NCBI RefSeq assembly: GCF_013408175.1 | Contig: NZ_JACBYW010000002.1 | Coordinates: 62,001 to 126,000 of the forward strand | Length of the DNA: 64,000 nucleotides | Reading direction: 5' to 3' | Source of the DNA: Actinopolyspora biskrensis | GTDB taxonomy: Bacteria > Actinomycetota > Actinomycetes > Mycobacteriales > Pseudonocardiaceae | Part shown: positions 17,466 to 24,841 of the stretch, one piece after another | Numbering within the stretch: the first letter of the stretch is position 1 | Layout of the letters: every line of letters begins with the position of its first letter | Notes under the pieces: generated by a model | Database searches by the model: none | Told to the model about the DNA's origin: nothing | Seen by the model: only the letters and a program-made list of their open reading frames with translations | Program-made: the position numbers and the translations under genes

Positions 17466-19181
17466 ATGACTCAGGGGACACGTACCGGGGTGGTCTCGTT
17501 CATCGGGGCCGGGCCCGGTGCGGCCGACCTGATGACGCTGCGTGGTGCGCGGCGAATCGCAGAGGCGGACATCGTGCTCTGGACTCCGGGCCTGGTCTCT
17601 CCTGAGTGCGTGCGCGAGCACGTCCGCGAGGACGCGGAGCTGATCGACACCACCGGGTCGAGTTCCCAAGAGGTGCTGGAGATATGTCGCAGGGCCGAGC
17701 GGGAGCGGCTCAGGGTGGCGCGCGTGTACTCGGGCGACGCCGTGCTGTGGAGCGCGGTGCAGCAGCAGTACGACGCCTGCTCCCGCATGGAGCTCGCGGT
17801 TGAGGTGGTGCCCGGGGTGGCCGGGTACTCGGCTGCGGCCGCCTCCGTGGGCAGGGAGCTCACCGGTTCGGCGGAGGAGCACTCCGTCTGGCTGGGGAAG
17901 CCGGACGGGAACTGGAACTCCCCGCCCGGTACGGGAGAAGTGCGCGAATTCGCCGAACACGGCGCGACGATGGCTCTGTCCGTTTCGGCCTCACGTACCG
18001 GACAGCTCGTGGAACGACTGCGTGCGGGAGGCTACGAGGACGACGTCCCGGTCGTGGTCGCCTACAAGGTCACCTGCCCCGACGAGCTGGTGCTGCGGAC
18101 GACCCTCGGGGAGGTGGCCGACCTCGTGAAGCGGCACCGCCTCTGGCGGCACACCCTGTTCCTCGTCGGAAACGCGTTGCAGCCGACCAGCACGCGTTCC
18201 CGCTCGTACGGTTCCGCGGGATCCAGATGGGGGTCCGGCAGTGGGACGGGATCCCCCGCGTCCGCGACTTCCCGGAGGGACGGGTACGGACGTCGTTTCG
18301 CGCGTGGTGACCGGGGCCGGGACGACTCCTCCGCGGAGACCCGGCGAGGCCCCTCCGGGGCCGGATCCGGGGACGACGCCCTGTTGTCGCGGTCGCGTGG
18401 TGACGAGCAGCGCGGTGGTTCCCGCGCCGAGGCGGACGTGGCCTGGTGGGCGGTGCGTGATTGGCAGCGGAACGCACGGGACGGCATCGTCAGGACCGAT
18501 GTTCGGGGGGTGCAAGGTCGGCGGGTGGAACAGGACGCCCAGGCTCCCGACCTGTTCACCACCTCGCAGGATCCGGAAGTGCTCGAGGGATTCCGAACCG
18601 CGCGCACGGGGAGGGACGGTCCCGTTCCGGAAGCGGGGGAGACAGCGGGCGACATCGCGGACCGGGGGTCCCCCGTGCAGGTGAGTTCAGTGGACGATGC
18701 CGCTCCCGCGGAGCAGAATGCGGCGAAAGAGGTATCCGCCGAAACCGTCGCGGAGCAGGATGTCGCTGAGCAGGACCTCGCCGACGGGAACACCGAAACC
18801 GAACCGGCCGCGAGCGAGGCCCCGTCTTCGGACTCCGCGGCAGACTCGACGGACCCGTCCGGTTCGGACAGCACCACAGCGGACTCCAGCGCCGCGGACC
18901 CCGGCACCGCGGATTCCGGCGTCGGGGACTCGGCCACCCGGACCTCGGAGCAGCGGGACTCGGGTGGTTCACGCGCCAAACAGCAGTCCTCCACCAAACA
19001 GCAGACCTCGAAAACGGGGACCAAGACCGGGACGGCCAGGTCCTCCGGCAAGTCCGGGACGAAGACGACGGGCCGGGGCAAGACCCAGCGAAAGACGACG
19101 AACACCTCCTCCGACTCGGAGGAGACTTCCTCCCGGAGCGGACGGTCGTCCCGACGGTCCGGCTCCGGAACTTCCGAATAG
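17466..19181 (+). CDS. Divergent CobM-like (precorrin-4 C11-methyltransferase family) protein with a long disordered C-terminal tail
   Basis: Residues 1 to about 245 are a tetrapyrrole methylase: VSFIGAGPGAADLMTLRGAR, IVLWTPGLVSPEC, RVYSGDAVLWSAV and VVPGVAGYSAAAASVGRELT. It aligns with the canonical CobM at 35935-36678 but differs in the SAM-binding loops (WTPGLV for LYAGSLV; SGDAVLWSA for SGDPSVFSA). About 325 further residues have no recognised fold: a Gly/Ser/Arg-rich linker, a short patch with WWAVRDWQR, an acidic Ser/Asp/Thr stretch of repeated ADS/DSS, and a Lys/Arg/Ser/Thr-rich end. GC-rich third codon positions persist through the tail, so it is probably translated. ATG 17466 has GAGGAGAG upstream. 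It may be redundant, altered in specificity or a scaffold. Confidence 0.8.
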   Translation: MTQGTRTGVVSFIGAGPGAADLMTLRGARRIAEADIVLWTPGLVSPECVREHVREDAELIDTTGSSSQEVLEICRRAERERLRVARVYSGDAVLWSAVQQQYDACSRMELAVEVVPGVAGYSAAAASVGRELTGSAEEHSVWLGKPDGNWNSPPGTGEVREFAEHGATMALSVSASRTGQLVERLRAGGYEDDVPVVVAYKVTCPDELVLRTTLGEVADLVKRHRLWRHTLFLVGNALQPTSTRSRSYGSAGSRWGSGSGTGSPASATSRRDGYGRRFARGDRGRDDSSAETRRGPSGAGSGDDALLSRSRGDEQRGGSRAEADVAWWAVRDWQRNARDGIVRTDVRGVQGRRVEQDAQAPDLFTTSQDPEVLEGFRTARTGRDGPVPEAGETAGDIADRGSPVQVSSVDDAAPAEQNAAKEVSAETVAEQDVAEQDLADGNTETEPAASEAPSSDSAADSTDPSGSDSTTADSSAADPGTADSGVGDSATRTSEQRDSGGSRAKQQSSTKQQTSKTGTKTGTARSSGKSGTKTTGRGKTQRKTTNTSSDSEETSSRSGRSSRRSGSGTSE

Positions 19182-19220
19182 CGGGCCCCGACGTCTCGGC
19201 TCGCGGGGCGCCGCTCGGCC

Positions 19221-19252
19221 CGCTGCCGTGGTGTTCCCGCGGCACGGCAGCG
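19221..19252 (+). terminator. Stem-loop after the CobM-like gene
   Basis: CGCTGCCGTG (19221-19230) pairs with CACGGCAGCG (19243-19252), 10 bp with a 12-nt loop, 40 bp after the stop. A second hairpin, GTCGGCAC (19274-19281) with GTGCCGAC (19289-19296), follows. Neither has a T-tract. The second could instead be an operator for the following gene. Confidence 0.45.
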
Positions 19253-19442
19253 CCGAGAACACCAGTGCCACCGGTCGGCACCGTGATCGTGCCGACGGGG
19301 TGGTTCCGCGCTACGTTGTTCCACGTCGCGGGAGCACCCCGGAGACCGAAGTGGTGAGGTTCCGACGACCTGCGCCCCGCAGGTCCGCGGAAGCCGGACC
19401 CCTGTTTTCGGTAACGACGAGCGCTCGGACGGAGAATGCGAC

Positions 19443-20651
19443 GTGACGGTCACGGTGATCGGAGTCGACGACGGCCCGTTGCCGGAAGGCGCGGCCGAGG
19501 TACTGAACTCCGCGGAACTGGTCGTGGGGTCCCGCGGGCAGCTGCGCACTCATGCGCCGGAGGGGGCGCGAACCGTCGAACTCGGGGCCTTCGGCCCCGC
19601 GTTGAGCGCGCTGTCCGCACTCACCGGTGACGAGACGGGAGTGGTGCTCGCCTCCGGCGATCCGGGTTTTTTCGGAGCTGTCCGGGCGCTGCGGGACAAG
19701 GGGCTGCGGTGCGCCGTGCTGCCCGCCCTGTCCAGCGTTCAGCGGCTCATGGCCCGGGTGGGGCGTTCCTGGGACGACGCCGCGGTCGTCAGCGCACGCG
19801 TGGGGGGCGCACGCCGTGCGCTCAACATGTGCCGGGCCCGTTCCGCCGTTGTGGTGCTGACGACCTCCGGCGCGGGGCCGGCCCAGCTGGGGGCGGGGCT
19901 GCGCGGGTGGCGGCGCACTCTCGTCGTCGGGGAGGACCTCGGCGGAGAGCACGAACGAGTGACGACGGTGGAGCCCGCCGAAGCGGCGGAACGAACCTGG
20001 CTGGAACCCAACGTCGTGTTCTGCGTGACCGATCCCGACGCCGTCCCCGAACGGGGTTGGCACGGTGGCGGCGAACCCGTTCCCCCTCCGGGGTGGGCTC
20101 TGCCGGAGGAGGAGTTCTCCCATCGGGAGGGCACCATCACCGGTTCCGAGGTACGTGCGGTCGCCCTGGCCGGACTGGCGCCGCGACCGGGATGCCTGGT
20201 CTGGGACGTGGGGGCCGGATCGGGATCCGTGGTGGTGGAATGCGCCCGGATGGGGGCTGCCGGCATCGCGGTCGAATCGGACGAGGCCCAGGTCGTTCGA
20301 CTGGTCTCCAACGCGACCGCACACGGGGTGGACGTTCGCGTGGTGGAGGGAGCGGCTCCGGGCGTGTTGCGCGAGTTGCCCAAACCGGACTCCGTTTTCG
20401 TCGGCACCTCCGACCCGGAGGTGCTCACCGCCTGCGCCCACGTGGGGGCCGAGCGTGTGGTGCTCGCCACGAACGAGCTCGATCGGGTGGCGGCCAGCAG
20501 GGGCGTGTTGCGTAACGCCGGGTACCGGGTGGACGGGGTGCAGCTCGCGGCCAACCGGATGTCCGAGGCCGAGGACGGATCCGCGCGGTTGACCGCCCGC
20601 GATCCCGTGGTGCTGCTCCGCGCCTTCCGAGCCGCGGACGAGCAGGTGTGA
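19443..20651 (+). CDS. Second, divergent CbiE-CbiT (CobL-like) fusion protein
   Basis: This 402-residue protein repeats the CobL layout. A CbiE-type methylase domain (residues 1 to about 195: VTVIGVDDGPLPEGAAEVL, VVGSRGQL, VVLASGDPGFFGAV) is followed by a CbiT-type Rossmann methyltransferase/decarboxylase (from about 220: ITGSEVRAVALAGLAPRPGC, VWDVGAGSGSVVVECARMG). The canonical CobL is at 36675-37904. Here the CbiT motif that normally reads FxGG-G is FVGTSDPEVL, and other loops differ, so it is a diverged paralog rather than a recent copy. GTG 19443 has GGAG 8 bp upstream, and its stop overlaps the CbiG-like start. In the canonical pathway CobL methylates C5 and C15 and decarboxylates the C12 acetate; whether this copy does so is unknown. 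Confidence 0.85.
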   Translation: MTVTVIGVDDGPLPEGAAEVLNSAELVVGSRGQLRTHAPEGARTVELGAFGPALSALSALTGDETGVVLASGDPGFFGAVRALRDKGLRCAVLPALSSVQRLMARVGRSWDDAAVVSARVGGARRALNMCRARSAVVVLTTSGAGPAQLGAGLRGWRRTLVVGEDLGGEHERVTTVEPAEAAERTWLEPNVVFCVTDPDAVPERGWHGGGEPVPPPGWALPEEEFSHREGTITGSEVRAVALAGLAPRPGCLVWDVGAGSGSVVVECARMGAAGIAVESDEAQVVRLVSNATAHGVDVRVVEGAAPGVLRELPKPDSVFVGTSDPEVLTACAHVGAERVVLATNELDRVAASRGVLRNAGYRVDGVQLAANRMSEAEDGSARLTARDPVVLLRAFRAADEQV

Positions 20652-21373
20652 GCGAACGCCGTGCGGTTTCCGGAACGCGAACCGGGCTCCTGACGGGGTC
20701 CGGCAGCCTCGCGGGGCCACGTGCACTGGCTGTCTCGCTCGGTGCGGAGGTCGAAGGTGACCTGGACGGGTGCCTCGCGGCTTTCGCGCGTGGTGTCCCG
20801 GTAGCGGTGCACAACCCGGACGGGTACGTGGTGGACCGTTTCGTCCGTGCGGGGGCCGTGGGGCGGGGCGAGGACGCCTCGTGGAACGTGGTGATCTCCG
20901 ACCTCTGCGGGGAGGCCGGGCAGGAACGAACGGTTCGGCTCGTTCCCCGCGGGCTCGTGGTCGGGGTCGGTGCCTCCAGTGGTGTTTCCGCGGACACCGT
21001 GTTGGCCGCGTTGTCCGGTCTGGACAGCTTGCTCGGACCGCATCCCCGAGCGGTTCGTGGAGTGGCCACAGTGGACCGCAGAGCGCGCGAGCCCGGTCTG
21101 GGCACGGCGCTTCGGGAGTACTCCCGTTGTCGGGGAGTCGAGAGCGACCCGCCGTTGTGGGGGTACGCGACCGAGGTGCTGTCCGGTGTCACCGTTCCGA
21201 GCCCGAGCGGTTCCGTGCGGAGCGCGCTCGGCACCGCCAGCGTCGCGGAGGCGGCCGCCCTGCGGGCCGCTTCCGAGCTCGGCGACGGTCGTGCTCGCTT
21301 GGTGTTGCCCAAGACGGTGGTCTCCGGGGTGACGTTGGCCGTCGCGCGAGTTCCCGCTCCGGCCGCCCGCTGA
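20648..21373 (+). CDS. CbiG-like protein lacking the N-terminal domain
   Basis: The last 140 of 241 residues match the C-terminal domain of CbiG (cobalt-precorrin-5A hydrolase): GLVVGVGASSGVSADTVLAA, GVATVDRRAREPGL, VTVPSPSGSVRSALGTASVA and EAAALRAA, ending LVLPKTVVSGVTLAVARV. The preceding 100 residues resemble only the middle of CbiG. The roughly 120-residue N-terminal domain is absent, and the usual GC(K/R)RG-like motif is GASSG. Classical CbiG opens the delta-lactone and releases acetaldehyde in the anaerobic route. Its function beside an oxygen-dependent CobG is unclear. The GTG start overlaps the upstream stop (GTGA), so it is coupled to the CbiE-CbiT gene. Confidence 0.8.
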   Translation: MSERRAVSGTRTGLLTGSGSLAGPRALAVSLGAEVEGDLDGCLAAFARGVPVAVHNPDGYVVDRFVRAGAVGRGEDASWNVVISDLCGEAGQERTVRLVPRGLVVGVGASSGVSADTVLAALSGLDSLLGPHPRAVRGVATVDRRAREPGLGTALREYSRCRGVESDPPLWGYATEVLSGVTVPSPSGSVRSALGTASVAEAAALRAASELGDGRARLVLPKTVVSGVTLAVARVPAPAAR

Positions 21374-21471
21374 GGGCCTGGACATTGGTTCCGGCGCTGA
21401 CCTGCGGCGATGTTCTAACACGTGTGCTCGGTGACGCCCCGCTCGCCCGCTGCCCTGTGACATTCTCAACA

Positions 21472-21504
21472 GTTTCACGAACAGGGTTCGTGGAAACCTT
21501 ATTT
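21472..21504 (+). terminator. Intrinsic terminator closing the first cobalamin gene group
   Basis: GTTTCACGAAC (21472-21482) pairs with GTTCGTGGAAAC (21486-21497), 11 pairs with one bulged G and a 3-nt loop, followed by CTTATTT. It lies about 100 bp after the CbiG-like stop and about 90 bp before the next gene. The symmetric centre could alternatively be an operator for the aminotransferase gene. Confidence 0.6.
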
Positions 21505-21579
21505 CGCCTTACGGAAAGCCTTCTGTGCAGGAGGATCCTCGTCAAGTGGGTGCGGCCCGCTGTGCTGGGCAGGTGTGCC

Positions 21580-21585
21580 TAGGGT
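21580..21585 (+). promoter_or_regulatory. -10 element (TAGGGT), probable leaderless start
   Basis: TAGGGT is 7 nt upstream of the ATG of the class V aminotransferase gene. The intervening GGAAGCC could also act as a weak ribosome site. Confidence 0.45.
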
Positions 21586-21592
21586 GGAAGCC

Positions 21593-22693
21593 ATGGCACT
21601 GGTTGAACGCTCCCTACTAGGCCCGGGGCCGTCGAACACGTACCCGGAGGCCACCGCGGGGCTGGCTGCCCCACTGCTCGGTCACCTGGATCCCGAGTTC
21701 CTGACGCTGCTGGACGAGACCGGGGACCGTCTGCGGACCGTTTGGGGAACAGAGAACCTGCGGACACTGCCCCTCTCCGGAACCGGCTCCATCGGTATGG
21801 AGGCGGCTTTCGTCAACTTCGTGCGTCCCGGTGACGTCGTGGTCGTAGCGGTGAACGGTCTGTTCGGCGAGCGCATGTGCGACGTCGCGTCCCGTTACGG
21901 CGCCGAAGTCGTCCGGGTCGACCACGAGTGGGGCGAGCCCGTGGACATCCAGCGGGTGCTCGACGCGCATCCCGACCCCGCGCTGGTCGCGGCCGTTCAC
22001 GCCGAAACCTCCACCGGGGTGCGCAGCGACATCGCCGGTCTCGGTGCCGCCCTGCGCGCACGCGGTGAGCGCACCCTGCTGCTCGTCGACTGCGTCACCT
22101 CGATCGGTGGCGAGCGGGTCGATCTCGACTCCTGGAACGTGGACATCGCCTACGCGGGCACTCAGAAATGCCTCGGAGTGCCGCCGGGACTGGCTCCGTT
22201 CACCGTTTCCGAGCGCGCCTGGGAACGCAGGGTGGAGAAGCCGACCACCTGGTACCTGGACATGGGGCTGATCGGCAACTACGTGAACGGCGGGAGCTCG
22301 GGCGGCCGTGCCTATCACCACACGGCCCCCACGGCCATGGTCGCCTCCCTGCACGCGGCTCTCGGCCGGATCCTGCAGGAGGGCATGCCGGTGGTGGCCG
22401 AAAGGCACCGAGCCGCTGGTGAAGCACTCCAGGCGGGGCTGCAGGAGATGGGGCTGAGCCTGTTCGCCGCGGAGGGAAGCAGGCTGCACCAGCTCACGAG
22501 CGTGTGGGTCCCCGATGGCGTGGACTCGGCCGGTGTGCGCAAGCAGCTGTTGAACGACTACGGCATCGAGATCGGTGGCGGTGCGGGCAAGTTCGCCAAC
22601 AGCGTGTGGCGGATCGGCCTCATGGGCAACAACGCCCGCCTCGACCGCGTCGAGATGCTCCTGGGCGCGTTGCGCACGGTGCTCGGACGGTGA
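21593..22693 (+). CDS. Class V PLP-dependent aminotransferase (alanine-glyoxylate / serine-pyruvate type)
   Basis: This 366-residue fold-type I PLP enzyme has the N-terminal LGPGPSNTYPEA (9-20), LSGTGSIGMEAAFVNFVRPG, the PLP-aspartate region LLLVDCVTSIGGERVD and the Schiff-base Lys192 in YAGTQKCLGVPPGLAPF. The C-terminal GGGAGKFANSVWRIGLMGNN is also typical of alanine-glyoxylate aminotransferases. The amino donor cannot be decided from sequence; alanine, serine and purine-degradation roles are known in the family. ATG 21593 was chosen over a GTG six codons upstream because of the -10 and GGAAG spacing. It stands alone after the terminator of the cobalamin genes. Confidence 0.88.
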   Translation: MALVERSLLGPGPSNTYPEATAGLAAPLLGHLDPEFLTLLDETGDRLRTVWGTENLRTLPLSGTGSIGMEAAFVNFVRPGDVVVVAVNGLFGERMCDVASRYGAEVVRVDHEWGEPVDIQRVLDAHPDPALVAAVHAETSTGVRSDIAGLGAALRARGERTLLLVDCVTSIGGERVDLDSWNVDIAYAGTQKCLGVPPGLAPFTVSERAWERRVEKPTTWYLDMGLIGNYVNGGSSGGRAYHHTAPTAMVASLHAALGRILQEGMPVVAERHRAAGEALQAGLQEMGLSLFAAEGSRLHQLTSVWVPDGVDSAGVRKQLLNDYGIEIGGGAGKFANSVWRIGLMGNNARLDRVEMLLGALRTVLGR

Positions 22694-22834
22694 GGCTCGG
22701 GTGACCCGGCGGGCCGTGTGCTCGGCCGAAAAAGCGGTGCGAGCGCACGGCCCGGACGGTTGCGGCCCTCTTCACGCGGGGCGCCCGGATGGCGCCCGGC
22801 TGAGACTCCGGAAGTCGGGAGCGGGCGAGAGCAC

Positions 22835-22840
22835 TAGGAT
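22835..22840 (+). promoter_or_regulatory. -10 element (TAGGAT), probable leaderless start
   Basis: TAGGAT ends 7 nt before the ATG of the GNAT gene, with no Shine-Dalgarno sequence between them. Confidence 0.5.
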
Positions 22841-22847
22841 CGCCGCG

Positions 22848-23351
22848 ATGGTGCGTTCCGCGAAGACGTCCGAGCTCCCAACGCTGCGATCCGTCGAACG
22901 AGCGGCCGGCGAGTCCTTCCGCGAACTGGGCATGGACGCCGTCGCCGATGACGACCCGCCCTCCCCGCCGGAACTGCGGCGTTTCGTCGACGCCGGGCAC
23001 GCGTGGGTCGTCGACCGACACGAGCAGGTCGCCGCCTACCTGCTCGCACGGGTCCTCGACGGCTGCGCCCACATCGAGCAGGTCTCGGTCCATCCCCACC
23101 ACGCCCACCAGCGGCTCGGCGCCGCCCTGGTGGAGCACCTCGCCGATCGGGCACGCCGGTGCGGGTTGCCCGCGCTCACCCTGACGACGTTCCGCCACGT
23201 CGACTGGAACGGGCCGTACTACCTCCGGTGCGGATTCCGGTGGCTGTCCGACTCCGAGATCACTCCCGGGCTGCGAGACCTCCGCGCCCACGAAGCCGCC
23301 CGCGGTCTCGACCGGTGGCACCGCGGATGCATGCGACGCGATCTCACCTGA
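22848..23351 (+). CDS. GNAT-family N-acetyltransferase
   Basis: This 167-residue cytosolic acetyltransferase has the acetyl-CoA-binding core HIEQVSVHPHHAHQRLGAAL, with V-x-P and a QRLGAAL loop in the pyrophosphate-binding position, and a terminal YYLRCGFRWLSDSE typical of the GNAT fold. The substrate is unknown. The frame is open upstream through the previous gene's tail, but protein-like sequence begins at MVRSAKTSELPTLRSVERAA, and a -10 hexamer lies 7 nt before this ATG. It lies between the aminotransferase and the second cobalamin riboswitch and shows no evident link to either. Confidence 0.85.
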   Translation: MVRSAKTSELPTLRSVERAAGESFRELGMDAVADDDPPSPPELRRFVDAGHAWVVDRHEQVAAYLLARVLDGCAHIEQVSVHPHHAHQRLGAALVEHLADRARRCGLPALTLTTFRHVDWNGPYYLRCGFRWLSDSEITPGLRDLRAHEAARGLDRWHRGCMRRDLT

Positions 23352-23445
23352 TCGGGATTCCGTCGCACGGCGCGAGCTCGGTGAGCCGAGGATCACGCCG
23401 AACTCCGCGCTGATGCCGCGTATCCGGTGAGGAAGTTCACCGTAA

Positions 23446-23475
23446 TTGACCTCCCGCCCTCGTTCGGGTGAGGAT
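23446..23475 (+). promoter_or_regulatory. Putative promoter of the second cobalamin riboswitch leader
   Basis: TTGACC (23446-23451) and GAGGAT (23470-23475) are 18 bp apart. Transcription would start near 23482, just before the aptamer. Confidence 0.45.
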
Positions 23476-23483
23476 ACTCCGCG

Positions 23484-23615
23484 CCGCACGGCGAGGAACT
23501 CGGTGCGATTCCGAGACGGTCCCGCCACTGTGACCGGGAAGCGGCTCCCACCAGGCCACGGCTCCGACGAGCTGGAAGGCGGGAGTGACGCGTCGATCCG
23601 GAAGTCAGGAGACTC
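23484..23615 (+). promoter_or_regulatory. Cobalamin riboswitch 2, upstream of the cobalt transporter
   Basis: The aptamer signature is clear: GGAACTCGGTGCGATTCCGA, the B12 box GCCACTGTGA (23524-23533) followed by CCGGG, a variable arm, and the closing GGAAGTCAGGAGAC (about 23600-23613). The start codon of the transporter is about 75 nt further. It should lower cobalt import, and probably the downstream CysG-like gene, when adenosylcobalamin is plentiful. Boundaries are approximate. Confidence 0.92.
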
Positions 23616-23689
23616 CCTGCGGCCCGCGCGCCGAACCGCGACGCGCGGAACCGATCCCTCGGGCGAGGAGACCCAGGAGGTCCTCACGC

Positions 23690-24760
23690 ATGACTTCTCC
23701 CGGAACGCCTGTCGCACGAGCCCCCCGCCGCCGGGCCATCGGTCAGCGGGGCAAGGTGGCGCTGGTCTTCCTGGCGCTGGCGTTGCTGCACCTGCTGGGC
23801 TGGGGCGGCTACCTGCTCTACCAGAGCTCACCCGGTGCGGCGGGCGGCCTGGCCGCCGCCGGAACGGCGGCCTACGTGCTCGGGCTGCGACACGGCTTCG
23901 ACGCCGATCACGTCGCCGTGATCGACGACGCGACCCGCCTGCTCATGCAACGCGGTAAACGCCCCGTCTCCACGGGAATGTGGTTCGCCCTGGGGCACTC
24001 CAGCGTGGTGCTGCTGCTCGCCGTGACCGTCGCCTTCGTCGCCGGCGTCACGGCGAAGGGCTGGGCCGAGAGCTTCGGGACGCACACCGCGTTGTTGGTG
24101 GACGTGTTCGTGGTGACCGTGCTGGGCGTGCTCGCGGTGCTCAACGCGCTGGTCCTCAAGGACGCGGTGCGGTTGTTGCGCAGAGCGCGCACATCCGAGG
24201 TCGACGACGCCGAGGTCGAGGAGGTCCTCGGCAGGCGTGGTCTGCTGGCCCGGTTGCTGCGTGGCAGGATGCGCGCGTTCATCGGGAGCTCGTGGCATCT
24301 TTTCGTGGTCGGTCTGTTGTTCGGACTCGGGATGCAGACGGCCACCGAGATCACCGTGCTCGCCCTCGTGACGCCCGCGGAAGTGCCGACTCTGCCCCTG
24401 CTGAGCCTTCCGCTGCTGTTCGCGGCGGGCATGTGCACCGTGGACAGCGTGGACGGGATGCTGATGTCGCGTGCCTACACCTGGTCACTGGCGCGACCGG
24501 TGCGCAGGCTCCGGGTGAACGTCGCCACGACGGCGCTGACCGTGGGCCTGGCCGCGGTGATCGGAGTCGTCGTGCTCGCAGGTGTACTGGCCGAGCTCGG
24601 AGTGTCACCGGCTCGGTTCGTCGCGAGTATCGGTGATCACTTCGAACTTCTCGGGTATCTGACGCTGGCGGCTTTCATGGCAACATGGGGAGGCGCCGCG
24701 CTCTGGTGGAGGCTTTCCGGTACCGGGACACCGCACTCCGCGCGCGCCCGTGCGCGTTGA
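23690..24760 (+). CDS. NiCoT-family cobalt/nickel transporter (HoxN/NixA/NhlF type)
   Basis: This 356-residue membrane protein has about eight helices and the NiCoT signature RHGFDADHVAVIDDATR (67-83). FALGHSSVVLLL follows, as do two further family motifs in variant form: GLGMQTATE (the usual form has Asp where this has Gln216) and GMCTVDSVDG (usually DT-DG). These substitutions may shift metal preference. A cobalamin riboswitch in the leader makes cobalt the likely ion. ATG 23690 has CAGGAGG 9 bp upstream. The CysG-like gene follows after 81 bp and probably shares the transcript, linking cobalt supply to the first committed step of corrin synthesis. Confidence 0.92.
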   Translation: MTSPGTPVARAPRRRAIGQRGKVALVFLALALLHLLGWGGYLLYQSSPGAAGGLAAAGTAAYVLGLRHGFDADHVAVIDDATRLLMQRGKRPVSTGMWFALGHSSVVLLLAVTVAFVAGVTAKGWAESFGTHTALLVDVFVVTVLGVLAVLNALVLKDAVRLLRRARTSEVDDAEVEEVLGRRGLLARLLRGRMRAFIGSSWHLFVVGLLFGLGMQTATEITVLALVTPAEVPTLPLLSLPLLFAAGMCTVDSVDGMLMSRAYTWSLARPVRRLRVNVATTALTVGLAAVIGVVVLAGVLAELGVSPARFVASIGDHFELLGYLTLAAFMATWGGAALWWRLSGTGTPHSARARAR

Positions 24761-24841
24761 CCGAACGCGAACAGCGACAGCTTTGGACCGCGACCCCGCC
24801 GATGTCGCCGGGGGTGCTGATCGACAGGAACGACTACCCAG

